Positions 44,935 through 53,399 of a stretch of 59,272 nucleotides of DNA are shown one piece after another. Source of the DNA: Thermoguttaceae bacterium (GTDB lineage: Bacteria; Planctomycetota; Planctomycetia; Pirellulales; Thermoguttaceae); NCBI GenBank assembly GCA_017939795.1, contig JAGBAA010000014.1, positions 1 through 59,272 of the forward strand, written 5' to 3'. Under the pieces are notes generated by a model. It did no database searches. It saw nothing but the letters and a program-made list of their open reading frames with translations, and had not been told where the DNA came from. The translations under genes and the position numbers were made by a program. Position 1 is the stretch's first letter. Every line of letters begins with the position of its first letter.

Positions 44935-46611
44935 ATGAGCAATGCGAATGTGGCGTGCCGTCTTGCCGGGTTTGCGAAGATCCAGCCGGATAAAATTGCG
45001 GTGGTGGAGCCGCTCGGTCACCGCGGCGGAAAGCGGCAGTACCGGACCATCACGTTTCGTGAACTGGATGAGGACAGTGACCGGATCGCGGCGGGATTGA
45101 AGGAGATCGGAGTCCGGAAAGGGATGCGCATGGCACTTCTGGTGACCCCGGGGATCGATTTCGTTTCGTGTGTCTTTGGACTCTTGAAGTCGGGGGCTCC
45201 GATGATTTTGATCGATCCGGGGATGGGAAAGGGAAACCTGATCCAGTGCCTTCAGGATGCAGATCCCAATGGATTTGTTGCGATTTCAAAGGTTCAGGCG
45301 ATTTGCCGTCTCATGCCGTTCCGGTTTCCGCATTCGGAGTACTCGCTGACGGTCGGACGCCGCTGGTTCTGGGGCGGGCCGACACTTCGGATGCTGCGCG
45401 AACGTCCCTGGCCCGGACCGTGCATCGAGGAAGTGACGGACGATGATCCGGCCGCCATCATCTTCACGACGGGAAGTACCGGCGCGCCGAAAGGCGTTCT
45501 GTACCAGCACCGCACGTTCAATACGCAGGTGGATGAGATCTCCCGCCAGTACGGCATCCAGCCCGGACAGACTGACCTGCCGGGGTTCCCGATGTTTGGG
45601 CTTTTCAACTGTGCGATGGGGTCTACGGCCGTCATTCCGGATATGGATGCGAGTCGGCCTGCTTCGGTCGATCCGCGCAATATTCTGGAAGCGGTCCGCG
45701 ACTGGAATGCTTCGCAGTCCTTTGCGTCTCCTGCCGTTTGGAAAGCGGTCGGAAAATGGTGCCATGAAAATGGCGAGAAACTCGAAAATGTACGTATGAT
45801 CCTCTCTGCGGGAGCTCCGGTTCAGGAGAATGTTCTGCAGAGTATCCGGGAGATCATCCATCCGGACGGAGAGATCCACACGCCGTACGGTGCGACGGAG
45901 GCTCTGCCGGTCGCGACGATCTCTTCGCGTGAGATCCTAGGCGAAACGGCACTTTTGAGCCGAAAAGGGGCTGGCGTCTGCGTTGGACGGAAGTTCCCCT
46001 CGATCCGGTGGCGCGTCATTCGGATCACGGACGAACCGATCGAGACTCTGGAAGAGACGGAAGAACTCCCTGCCGGCGAGATCGGAGAGCTGATGGTCAC
46101 CGGCCCGCAGATCACGCGGGAGTACGTCACGCGCACCGAGGCGAACGCTTTGGCGAAAGTTTACGAAAAGGGACCGGACGGCAAAGAGATCGTCTGGCAT
46201 CGAATGGGAGACGTTGGCTATCTGGACGCGCAGGAACGTTTTTGGTTCTGCGGTCGAAAAGCCCATCGGGTCGAGACCGTACACGGTCCGTGTTTTACGA
46301 TCTGCTGCGAGGCGATCTTTAACGAGCATCCCGGCGTAAACCGATCGGCGCTGGTCGGTGTTTCGGAACCGGGACTTCCGGAAGGAAAATTCAGGCCGGT
46401 GCTGATCATTGAGCCGAAAGATCCCAGCATACTTCAGGATCGGACGAAGCTGGCGAAGATGAAAGAAGAGCTTCTTGTACTTGGCGCGGCCAGTCCGCTG
46501 ACGGAGAAGATCGGGACGCTTCTTTTCCATCCCTCCTTCCCGGTCGACATCCGCCACAATGCGAAGATCTTCCGCGAAAAGCTCGCCGTCTGGGCTGCAG
46601 AACAGAAGTAG
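44935..46611 (+). CDS. oleC: OleC-like beta-lactone synthetase (acyl-AMP ligase superfamily)
   Basis: The 558-residue ANL-superfamily enzyme has GAGGAG upstream. The P-loop-like motif is IIFTTGSTGAPKGVLYQH (about 174-191). PYGATEALPVATISS is the A5 region, and WHRMGDVGYLDAQERFWFCG the A7-A8 region. GPCFTICCEAIFNEHPGVNR and LPGFPMFGLFNCAMGSTAVI fit OleC rather than ordinary acyl-CoA synthetases. OleC adenylates 2-alkyl-3-hydroxyalkanoic acids and closes a beta-lactone, the step before OleB. An oleB candidate lies at 23.6 kb; no OleA thiolase or OleD reductase lies in the window. A terminator follows. Confidence 0.85.
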   Translation: MSNANVACRLAGFAKIQPDKIAVVEPLGHRGGKRQYRTITFRELDEDSDRIAAGLKEIGVRKGMRMALLVTPGIDFVSCVFGLLKSGAPMILIDPGMGKGNLIQCLQDADPNGFVAISKVQAICRLMPFRFPHSEYSLTVGRRWFWGGPTLRMLRERPWPGPCIEEVTDDDPAAIIFTTGSTGAPKGVLYQHRTFNTQVDEISRQYGIQPGQTDLPGFPMFGLFNCAMGSTAVIPDMDASRPASVDPRNILEAVRDWNASQSFASPAVWKAVGKWCHENGEKLENVRMILSAGAPVQENVLQSIREIIHPDGEIHTPYGATEALPVATISSREILGETALLSRKGAGVCVGRKFPSIRWRVIRITDEPIETLEETEELPAGEIGELMVTGPQITREYVTRTEANALAKVYEKGPDGKEIVWHRMGDVGYLDAQERFWFCGRKAHRVETVHGPCFTICCEAIFNEHPGVNRSALVGVSEPGLPEGKFRPVLIIEPKDPSILQDRTKLAKMKEELLVLGAASPLTEKIGTLLFHPSFPVDIRHNAKIFREKLAVWAAEQK

Positions 46612-46653
46612 GAGACGGTCGGCCTGCCGAAGTGATTCGGAATGTGTTTTTGA

Positions 46654-46692
46654 ATGGTTCATCGGACTGCATTTGTCGGATGAACCATTTTT
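46654..46692 (+). terminator. Terminator of oleC
   Basis: ATGGTTCATC pairs perfectly with GATGAACCAT around a 15-nt loop and is followed by Ts. Confidence 0.9.
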
Positions 46693-46834
46693 CTTAAATT
46701 TTTGACGTTTTTCTGTGTGCGTGAGGAATTGCTCTTGATTTTTTTCCAATTTTCGATTAATTAATGAATTTCAGTTTACTTTCGTTCGCGATCGGTACTT
46801 TGGTGCCATTTTATTTTTTTCAGATTCAGAAATC

Positions 46835-47473
46835 ATGAAACGATTTGTTTTTTGGGTGCTTTTTTGTGCCGCCTTTTCCGTTTCCGCATCGTTTTTGACC
46901 GGCTGCAGATCACAGACGGGCACGGTCCTGCGTCCGGGAAGCAAACAGCTGGTCGGCAGCCACAAAGCGGGACAGGAAGTCTTTAAACCGCTGGTCGAGG
47001 AATCCGTCGCGCGTCTTCTGGGTGCGGAAGAAGAGCGCGGGACGGGGCCGGCACCGAAAAAGATCTGCTTCGTCGGCGTTGAGAATTACTCGGCGGAGGA
47101 ACTGGCGGATTTCAAGGAACAGCTCTACGAAATGATCGAAACCTCGGTAAGTTCCAGCGGGAAGTACGTTTCGGTCAGCCGTCGTTTTGTAGATGCCGCA
47201 CTCCGGCAGGAACGTTTCCGGATGGACGATCTGTTCATTCCGGAGAATCAGAGAAAACTCCAGGCTGCACTCGAAAAGGACGGCCAGCCGTTTGAGTATC
47301 TGCTTTTTGCGAAGCTGACGAGCGGCACAACGGTCGACAATAAAGACAAACAGCGCGACTATCGTTTGACGCTGGAGCTGATCAACATCAACGACGGAAC
47401 TTCCATTAAGGAAGGCTGCGATCTGAGCAAAGCATACAATGTGTCGCTCGGAGCAAAAATGCGGAATCGCTGA
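46835..47473 (+). CDS. LpoB-like lipoprotein (putative penicillin-binding-protein activator)
   Basis: The 212-residue protein starts MKRFVFWVLFCAAFSVSASF. The lipobox LTGC puts the lipid at Cys24. The body resembles LpoB: KKICFVGVENYSAEELADF, MIETSVSSSGKYVSVSRRFV, then YLLFAKLTSGTTVDNKDKQ and YRLTLELININDGTSIKE. In enterobacteria LpoB stimulates the bifunctional penicillin-binding protein PBP1b from the outer membrane. Here the target is unknown. No clear Shine-Dalgarno site is visible. The COG3014-like lipoprotein gene follows 47 bp later, a pairing I recall from other bacteria. Confidence 0.8.
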   Translation: MKRFVFWVLFCAAFSVSASFLTGCRSQTGTVLRPGSKQLVGSHKAGQEVFKPLVEESVARLLGAEEERGTGPAPKKICFVGVENYSAEELADFKEQLYEMIETSVSSSGKYVSVSRRFVDAALRQERFRMDDLFIPENQRKLQAALEKDGQPFEYLLFAKLTSGTTVDNKDKQRDYRLTLELININDGTSIKEGCDLSKAYNVSLGAKMRNR

Positions 47474-47520
47474 AGTCCTGGATCCGGAGGGAATGCAGCG
47501 TGTGAACGGAACCGCCGACT

Positions 47521-49269
47521 ATGAAGCGAAAAAGCTGGTCAGCGGGGATCGGCGGAATTTTAGGACAGTTTAGAAACAGGCAGTCGAAAATGCGGAATTT
47601 TGAAAAAAAAAGAACGGCTGGAAACGGGAATGCTCAGGCATTTGTGTTTTTTTGCGTCTTTTTTCTGTCGATCTTTTCTGTCGGCTGCCAGACATACACA
47701 AAACGGGTCTTTCGGGCGCGTGAGGCATTCTACTGCAATCAGCTGGATGCAGCGGTCTCAACGGTCCAGGAACTTCGAGAGAGACCCGCGAATGCCAAAA
47801 ACCGCGATGTTCTGAAACTGGAAGAAGCGATGATGCGGATGTGCCGTGGAGAGTTTCAGGAATCAGAACGGCTTCTGCGGGATGTGCGCGATTCTTTCGA
47901 CGAACTGGAAAACCGGAAAATGAAGAAGGGGGCGGAAGCCGCTGCCTCGATGCTGGCGGATGATAAAGTGCTTTCCTATCCCGGGGAAGACTACGAAAAA
48001 GTCATGGTCCGCGTCATGCTTGCGATCAACAGTCTGATGAAAGACGGAGCCGATGCGCGTGCGTATGCACATCAGATCAATCAGAAGCAGGAAGAGATCA
48101 TTGCACAGAGTCCGGAAGATCCTGAAACGAAAGAAAAGATCAAAAAATCTTACCGAAATCTCAGCATTGGTCCATTCATCAGCGGGATCCTGCTCGATTC
48201 CGACGTGACGGCGCGGCAGGAGCAGATACGCGATTTCACGAAAGTGACGCAGTGGAGTCCGGATTTCATCGGCGGCCATGAGCTTCTGGATCGTGCGCAG
48301 AACGGGATCCATTCTGAAAAAGGAAACGGCGTCGTCTACGTTTTTGCCTTGGTCGGGCATGGTCCGTTCAAGGTGGAGAAAAATGCAGAGACGACCCAGG
48401 CCGCGATGCTCTGTGCCGACATTCTGATCTCGGCGACGTCAAAGCACACCGTCACTCCGACGATCGCGTCCGTGCCGATCCCCGAAGTCCTCACTTCTCC
48501 CATACGCTACCGTGCCGCCAAAATTACCGTGAACGGTGCAGATCCCATCCTGACGGAAAAGATCACGGACGTGAATCGAATGGCACTGGATCAGTTTGAG
48601 GCAAACAAACCGTGGATCATGGCCCGTGCGATCGCCCGCCGAGCCGTGAAAAAAGCTGGACTCTACGGCCTGAAGGAAGTTTCGGGTATTTCTTCTCCGG
48701 AAGGGGAACTTCTGGTCGATCTTGCGGGGATCCTTTGGGAGGCGTCTGAGGAAGCAGACACTCGGTGCTGGAATCTTCTTCCCGGATCGATCCAGGTCGC
48801 CCGGCTGGAGCTGCCGGCTGGAGAGCATGACCTGACCCTTGCGGCAAGTGAAACGGCGGCGAACCGTTCGCTGGATGAACTGCGGAACATTGCGCGATAC
48901 GATGCCGGCGGAGTCCGCGTTTCTCTCTCGACTCCCCTTCCTCCTCCAGCCGGCCCGGTTCCGCATCATGGTCCGGTACCATATCATGGCGCAGCTGGGC
49001 ATTCGGTGAACATTTCGTTCCAGGAGCATCCGCCGCATCCGCCTGTTTCGGCACCGTATCGTCGGTCTCTTCGTCCGGGAGACGGAGCGTTTTCGCGGGA
49101 TCGTGGACATCATGTGCACAAAGTTTGGAAAAACCTGCTTCAGGAAAAGACGGAAAGTCCCAATTCATGCAGTCTGCATCTGACGGTGGAAGATGGGCGG
49201 AACACATACGTTTTCGTCTATTTCGGCGACCATGGTCTGATCGGCCGGCCGTATGTGAATACGCCGTGA
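47521..49269 (+). CDS. COG3014-like lipoprotein
   Basis: The protein has 582 residues from ATG 47521, or 559 from ATG 47590. The later start puts the signal sequence nearer the N-terminus (AFVFFCVFFLSIFSVGCQ, lipobox SVGC). Helical, TPR-like segments lie at about 60-180 (AREAFYCNQLDAAVSTVQEL). A domain beginning GNGVVYVFALVGHGPFKVEK is typical of COG3014 proteins. LLPGSIQVARLELPAGEHDL lies before a Pro/His-rich stretch (PHHGPVPYHG). The C-terminus is a short beta segment (NTYVFVYFGDHGLIGRPYV). With the LpoB-like neighbour it probably forms an envelope lipoprotein pair. The function is not established. Confidence 0.78.
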   Translation: MKRKSWSAGIGGILGQFRNRQSKMRNFEKKRTAGNGNAQAFVFFCVFFLSIFSVGCQTYTKRVFRAREAFYCNQLDAAVSTVQELRERPANAKNRDVLKLEEAMMRMCRGEFQESERLLRDVRDSFDELENRKMKKGAEAAASMLADDKVLSYPGEDYEKVMVRVMLAINSLMKDGADARAYAHQINQKQEEIIAQSPEDPETKEKIKKSYRNLSIGPFISGILLDSDVTARQEQIRDFTKVTQWSPDFIGGHELLDRAQNGIHSEKGNGVVYVFALVGHGPFKVEKNAETTQAAMLCADILISATSKHTVTPTIASVPIPEVLTSPIRYRAAKITVNGADPILTEKITDVNRMALDQFEANKPWIMARAIARRAVKKAGLYGLKEVSGISSPEGELLVDLAGILWEASEEADTRCWNLLPGSIQVARLELPAGEHDLTLAASETAANRSLDELRNIARYDAGGVRVSLSTPLPPPAGPVPHHGPVPYHGAAGHSVNISFQEHPPHPPVSAPYRRSLRPGDGAFSRDRGHHVHKVWKNLLQEKTESPNSCSLHLTVEDGRNTYVFVYFGDHGLIGRPYVNTP

Positions 49270-49574
49270 TGCGGAATCGCCGTCTTTCGGATCCTCTCTG
49301 CTGCGTGATGGAGGAACTGTTCAGAGAAGATCCATTGCTGTTTCATTCTGAAAATATGGGGTAGAAACTGACGGATAACGGGGCGGACAAAAATATGTCA
49401 GCTCAGAAATTTGAAAAAATCTGAAATCTAACGCAATTTTGAAAAAAGAGAGATTTCTTTCAGAAGACGATAAAAGTGCGTAAAATGCGCTGGATGGAAA
49501 ATTTAAGAAAGAGAGGATGTGTGGGAGTTTGACGAATTTCGGAGGGAAAATCATGAAATTTCGGTGGGCCCCCC

Positions 49575-49602
49575 TTGAAAAAAATCAAAAATCTGCAATA
49601 AT
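49575..49602 (+). promoter_or_regulatory. Promoter of the bL25-pth unit
   Basis: TTGAAA, a 16-bp spacer and AATAAT. Confidence 0.65.
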
Positions 49603-49675
49603 AGGCACTTCCATAGCGTATATTTGGCTATCGGAAATAGTGGGGACTGCCCCGCTTGAACAAAAGCAAGCACGT

Positions 49676-49709
49676 GAAACGTTTCCTGCAGTGATGCAGC
49701 AGACGTTTC
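49676..49709 (+). promoter_or_regulatory. Leader hairpin upstream of bL25
   Basis: GAAACGT pairs with ACGTTTC, with an inner CTGC/GCAG helix and loop AGTGAT. It ends 43 nt before the ATG, so it lies in the mRNA leader and could take part in ribosomal-protein autoregulation. Confidence 0.5.
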
Positions 49710-49752
49710 GAAACCATTCAAATCGTATGTATTTTTTTAGTTGAGGTCGTTC

Positions 49753-50379
49753 ATGTCGGAATTGGAAGTTTTGGAAGTCAAAGTTCGGGATACGTTTGGG
49801 AAACGCAGAATTCGTCGCCTTCGCGCTGACGGTTTTGTTCCGGCTAACCTCTATGGACACAAACAGGAAACGCTCAGCCTCCAGGTTGACGCCGCCGCTC
49901 TGTTCATGCTTCTCCGCCGCGGTCACCAGATCATCAAGCTGTCTGGCGCCTGCACGGATGAAGTGCTCATCAAAGAAGTTCAGTGGAACGTTTGGGGCAA
50001 TGAGATCCTGCACGTCGATTTCACCCGCATCAATGCGAATGAAAAACTCACCGTCACCGTTCCGGTCGTCCTGAAGGGCGAAGCTGCCGGCGTCCATGAA
50101 GGCGGAGTCGTTGAAGTTCTCGTTCACGAAGTGGAAGTCGAATGCAGCGCAGTCAACGTTCCGGATAACGTGACCGTCAGTGTTGCGAAGCTCGGTCTTG
50201 GCCAGCAGATCACCGTCGCTGACGTGGTCCTTCCGGAAGGCATTACGCTCAACGCCGCTGCGGAAACCGTCCTGGTCCAGTGTGCCGCGAAGAATGAAGA
50301 AGTGAACATGGAAACGGGAATGGCTGAAGGCGCCGAGCCGGAAGTCATTGGCCGCAAAAAGGAAGCCGAAGAAGAATAA
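49753..50379 (+). CDS. rplY: 50S ribosomal protein bL25 (CTC family)
   Basis: The 208-residue long form has the 5S-rRNA-binding domain plus a C-terminal TL5/CTC domain. I chose ATG 49753 because GAGG lies 8 nt upstream; an in-frame start at 49741 would add four residues. The N-terminal domain is recognisable (VKVRDTFGKRRIRRLRADGF, then VPANLYGHKQETLSL; LHVDFTRINANEKLTVTVPV). The C-domain has VPDNVTVSVAKLGLGQQITV. The acidic tail ends EEE. It precedes pth, an arrangement common in bacteria. Confidence 0.95.
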   Translation: MSELEVLEVKVRDTFGKRRIRRLRADGFVPANLYGHKQETLSLQVDAAALFMLLRRGHQIIKLSGACTDEVLIKEVQWNVWGNEILHVDFTRINANEKLTVTVPVVLKGEAAGVHEGGVVEVLVHEVEVECSAVNVPDNVTVSVAKLGLGQQITVADVVLPEGITLNAAAETVLVQCAAKNEEVNMETGMAEGAEPEVIGRKKEAEEE

Positions 50380-50442
50380 TTTTCGGTTTATCCTCCGTTT
50401 TGCGTGTTCGTGAAGCGGAAGTTTGCGAAAGGGGTGTGCGTC

Positions 50443-51267
50443 ATGGGAATTGGCGAATGGTTCAAGTCGCTGTTTTTAGGAAAACGCACATCCGGTCTGC
50501 ATGAACAGACGGTAGATTCCCTTTTTGCAGACGGTTCCGATGTGTGGAATGAAGAGGAAAACGGGCATACTCATCCTGCGGATAAAGTGTTTGCAGAAGA
50601 TTTCGAGAATTCCCGTCCCCGGGCAGAAAATGTCGACAGGATCCTCTCGACGCGTAAAGGAACTGCGGAACTTCTTGCTTCCGTGAAGGAGCAGGGGACG
50701 AAGATGAAATTGATCGTCGGATTGGGAAATCCCGGAGCCAAATACGTCGGAACGCGCCATAATGTGGGATACGAAGTTCTCGCGGAGGCTGCGAAGCGTT
50801 TTGGCGATGGACGTGCCCGCTCCAAATTTCAGGGTGAGGTCATGGAAGGCTCGATCGCGGGACAGAAAGTCGTTTTTCTGAGTCCCGTGACGTACATGAA
50901 CCTCAGCGGACAGAGTGTCCGTCCCTGTATGGATTTTTATCGGGTGAATGTGAAGGATGTGCTGATCATCTGCGATGACGTTCACCTTCCAACGGGCCAT
51001 CTTCGGATCCGGACGCAGGGATCTTCCGGCGGTCAGAAAGGACTGGCGGACTGTATTCGGGCACTGGGGACGGAGAACGTGACCCGGCTGCGGGTCGGAG
51101 TCGGCGAAAAGCCGGCTGGCTGGGATATGGCAGACTATGTTCTGTCGAAGTACAATAAAGCAGACCGGGAATTGATCGACGTTGCGGTTCAGCGTGCGGC
51201 AGATGCCGTAGAATCGTGGGTCAAAGAAGGCGTAGACCGGTGCATGACGCGATTCAATGGAAATTGA
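50443..51267 (+). CDS. pth: Peptidyl-tRNA hydrolase with N-terminal extension
   Basis: Pth frees tRNAs from stalled peptidyl-tRNA. The enzyme proper starts at MKLIVGLGNPGAKY (ATG 50704), with catalytic His in GTRHNVGYE, SPVTYMNLSGQSV, ICDDVHLPTGHLR and GSSGGQKGLADCI, all standard. The frame is open upstream to ATG 50443 (GGGG 11 nt upstream), adding 87 residues (MGIGEWFKSLFLGKRTSG onward) that look like real protein but match no domain I know. If translation starts at 50704, with GGGGAC upstream, the protein is the usual 187 residues. The start is therefore uncertain, though the enzyme is not. Confidence 0.93.
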   Translation: MGIGEWFKSLFLGKRTSGLHEQTVDSLFADGSDVWNEEENGHTHPADKVFAEDFENSRPRAENVDRILSTRKGTAELLASVKEQGTKMKLIVGLGNPGAKYVGTRHNVGYEVLAEAAKRFGDGRARSKFQGEVMEGSIAGQKVVFLSPVTYMNLSGQSVRPCMDFYRVNVKDVLIICDDVHLPTGHLRIRTQGSSGGQKGLADCIRALGTENVTRLRVGVGEKPAGWDMADYVLSKYNKADRELIDVAVQRAADAVESWVKEGVDRCMTRFNGN

Positions 51268-51397
51268 CTTGCATTCGGCATCCCGCCTGTTCCGACTTGT
51301 TGCGGGTCGGAAGATTAAAAATCAAAACAGCAGGACCTTTTGGGGAAATGCTGATCCATTTAGTAGTTAGTGTGTTTTTTTAATCAGGAGTTTTGCT

Positions 51398-51814
51398 TTG
51401 GCACTCAACGTTTACGAAGGAATGTTTATTCTGGATTCCGGCCGTTTCGCCCGTGATCCGGAAGGTATCGCCGCTCAGGTCGATAAAATGGTCCAGGATG
51501 CTGGCGGTGAGATTCTCGTCAGCCGTCAGTGGGAAGAACGCCGTCTTGCCTATCCGATCAACGGACAGCGCAAGGGCCTCTACTGGCTGATGTACTTCCG
51601 TCTTGACAGTCTGAAACTTGCCGAACTGAATCGTCAGTTCAGCCTGTTTGACGCGAATATCCGCAACCTGTTCATCAAAATTGATCCGCGCATCGTCGAC
51701 CAGCTCGTCGCGCACGCGGAAGCCGGTCCGGCCGCGATGGCGGAACGTCAGCTTCCCGAAATCGATGAAGATGAAGACGGAACCGAAGAAGATTTTGAAG
51801 GCGACGAAGAGTAA
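51398..51814 (+). CDS. rpsF: 30S ribosomal protein bS6
   Basis: The 138-residue protein starts with TTG at 51398, preceded by AGGAG 9 nt upstream; no ATG fits the family N-terminus (ALNVYEGMFILDSGRF). GGEILVSRQWEERRLAYPIN and GLYWLMYFRLDS are the typical S6 core. The acidic tail (IDEDEDGTEEDFEGDEE) is a common bS6 feature. It binds the 16S platform with bS18. ssb follows 40 bp later, the usual order; the bS18 gene is not in this cluster. Confidence 0.95.
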   Translation: MALNVYEGMFILDSGRFARDPEGIAAQVDKMVQDAGGEILVSRQWEERRLAYPINGQRKGLYWLMYFRLDSLKLAELNRQFSLFDANIRNLFIKIDPRIVDQLVAHAEAGPAAMAERQLPEIDEDEDGTEEDFEGDEE

Positions 51815-51854
51815 TTTTTCAGAAATCCGAAATTCAGCTTAAAGGAGATTGACG

Positions 51855-52334
51855 ATGGCCAGTTTCAACCGGGTGATCCTCGTTGGCAATTTGACCCGCG
51901 ATCCGGATCTGCGCTACACGCCGTCCGGAATGCCGGTTTGTGAAATCGGTCTGGCGGTGAATGACCGTCGGCGTACTCCTGAAGGCGAATGGATCGAAGA
52001 AGCTACCTTCATTGACGTTACGTTTTGGGCGAAGCAGGCGGAAGTCTGCAGCCAGTATCTCACCAAAGGCTCGCCGATCCTGGTTGAAGGACGGCTGAAG
52101 CTGGATCAGTGGGAGCAGGACGGTATGAAACGTTCCAAGCTCCGGGTGGTCGGTGAGCGGATGCAGATGCTCAGTACCCGCGGTGCCGGCGGAAATGGCG
52201 GCGGTGCGCCCCGTTCCACGCGCAATGAGTCCGAAGCGTACGGAAGCTATGATGACTCGTATTCCCAGGTACCGCCCCAGAGAGGCGGCGGGATGGCTGG
52301 AAATCCGGGTCCCTCGGACGATATTCCGTTCTGA
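51855..52334 (+). CDS. ssb: Single-stranded DNA-binding protein
   Basis: The 159-residue protein starts at ATG 51855 with AAAGGAG 8 nt upstream. The OB fold is clear: [69 protein letters not shown]. The Gly-rich linker ends in the acidic tip SDDIPF that binds replication and repair partners. It lies between rpsF and rplI, as in many bacteria. Confidence 0.96.
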   Translation: MASFNRVILVGNLTRDPDLRYTPSGMPVCEIGLAVNDRRRTPEGEWIEEATFIDVTFWAKQAEVCSQYLTKGSPILVEGRLKLDQWEQDGMKRSKLRVVGERMQMLSTRGAGGNGGGAPRSTRNESEAYGSYDDSYSQVPPQRGGGMAGNPGPSDDIPF

Positions 52335-52670
52335 GTTCGTTTCCAAAACGGACGGCGGACGAATATCCGATTTGCTTTAAGACAGCGGCACAGAACGTCC
52401 TTTCACCGGACATCTGGAAGACGTTGCCAAAAAAGCTGGCGGAATGTTTCCGTCTAACTTGCGAAAGCAAGGACACCTCGCTGCTGAACATGAGTTAGAC
52501 TCCTTCATCAGCGTGCACGTTTCATTCACCTGTTGGCGAATTTTTTCACCGGAGGTTCCTGATCGAAAGGGAACTTACTGTATGGTCCGTTAGTTTTTAC
52601 TGACCTTGGGCGAACGAAATGCCTGACCTGCACCAAAAGTCCGGTGTTGAGAATATAGAAAGGATCAATC
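52335..52670 (+). ncRNA. Candidate structured RNA or leader between ssb and rplI
   Basis: No coding frame fits. The plus strand can form consecutive helices. GGCA (52387-52390) and ACGTC (52395-52399) pair with GACGTTGCC (52420-52428) across a 4-nt bulge. CGGAA-TGT-TTCCG is at 52440-52452. GTCTAAC (52452-52458) pairs with GTTAGAC (52494-52500), enclosing CTTGC-GAAA-GCAAG (52458-52471), a GNRA tetraloop hairpin. GTTCC/GGAAC is at 52555-52574, GTTAGT-TTTT-ACTGAC at 52589-52604, and CACC/GGTG at 52631-52646. It sits directly upstream of the bL9 start. I match it to no known RNA class; it could be a cis-regulatory leader or an independent RNA. Confidence 0.5.
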
Positions 52671-53207
52671 ATGCCCAACACTAAAAAACAGAAGAAAATC
52701 AAGAGAAATTCCTTCAAAATGAAGCGTCTGCCGAAAGGCCCGAACGGCGGTATCGAACTGCTGCTCATCCAGTCGGTCGACAATCTTGGCAAACAGGGCG
52801 ATGTCGTCGAAGTGAAACCCGGTTACGCGCACAACTACCTGATCCCGCAGGGACTGGCCACCGTCGCGACCGATCACCACAAGCGCATGGTCGAGAAGCA
52901 CAAGGCACTTCTGGCTGCCATTTACGAGCAGAAGAATGCCGAATGCAAAGCCCTCTATGAACAGCTTCAGAACGTCAGTGTTTCCATCCCGGCGAATGCC
53001 AACGACGAAGGCCGTCTCTACGGTTCCGTCGGTGCTCCGGAAATCCTGGCCGCTCTGAAAGAGCAGAACATCACGCTGGCTGAGGACCAGGTCCGCCTGC
53101 CGAGCACGCTCCAGGAACTGGGTCTCTACAAAGTGAAGATCCACCTCTCTGCCGAATATGAAACGGAACTGAGCGTCTGGGTCGTCCCGACCGTCACCGT
53201 GAAATAA
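52671..53207 (+). CDS. rplI: 50S ribosomal protein bL9
   Basis: The 178-residue protein has GAAAGGA upstream of its ATG. After a basic N-terminal extension of about 27 residues (MPNTKKQKKIKRNSFKMKRL), which I associate with planctomycete bL9, the family core begins: IELLLIQSVDNLGKQGDVVE, VKPGYAHNYLIPQGLATVAT. The long central helix and the C-terminal RNA-binding domain (GRLYGSVGAPEILAAL) are complete. A double hairpin terminator follows. Confidence 0.95.
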   Translation: MPNTKKQKKIKRNSFKMKRLPKGPNGGIELLLIQSVDNLGKQGDVVEVKPGYAHNYLIPQGLATVATDHHKRMVEKHKALLAAIYEQKNAECKALYEQLQNVSVSIPANANDEGRLYGSVGAPEILAALKEQNITLAEDQVRLPSTLQELGLYKVKIHLSAEYETELSVWVVPTVTVK

Positions 53208-53224
53208 GAAACTACGACTAAATG

Positions 53225-53295
53225 CGCACGCCGGTCTTGTGCCGGTGTGCGGAAAGTCAAAAATGGAACCGCTGTTTCTGTTTTTGACTTTTTTT
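53225..53295 (+). terminator. Double hairpin terminator after rplI
   Basis: A GC-rich hairpin (GCGCACGCCGG with CCGGTGTGC, 53225-53250) is followed by AGTCAAAAA pairing with TTTTTGACT (53255-53289) and a T-run to 53295. Confidence 0.88.
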
Positions 53296-53399
53296 ATGGG
53301 GATGGCCGACTGAAAATGACGTAATTGTGTGAGTGTTTCTATTCTGAATGTTTCTAATATCGATCAGCCCATGATGTCAAGAACGGACGAGTGAATATT

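Larger units (their letters stand above)
49270..49752 (+). other. Intergenic leader region of the bL25 gene
   Basis: The first 280 bp are AT-rich with no feature I can support. A promoter lies at 49575-49602 and is followed by a leader of about 140 nt with a hairpin at 49676-49709. Short ORFs here lack coding character. Confidence 0.5.

Noticed and set aside
47493..47573. Small ORF of 26 codons behind GGAGGG between the two lipoprotein genes
   Set aside because: The spacing from GGAGGG to the ATG is only 1-2 nt, and the frame overlaps the start of the next gene. I see no supporting family.
52171..52491. Minus-strand ORF or degenerate rpsR in the ssb-rplI gap
   Set aside because: None of the frames I read shows bS18 motifs, and the minus-strand frame overlaps ssb. 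RNA structure explains the gap better.
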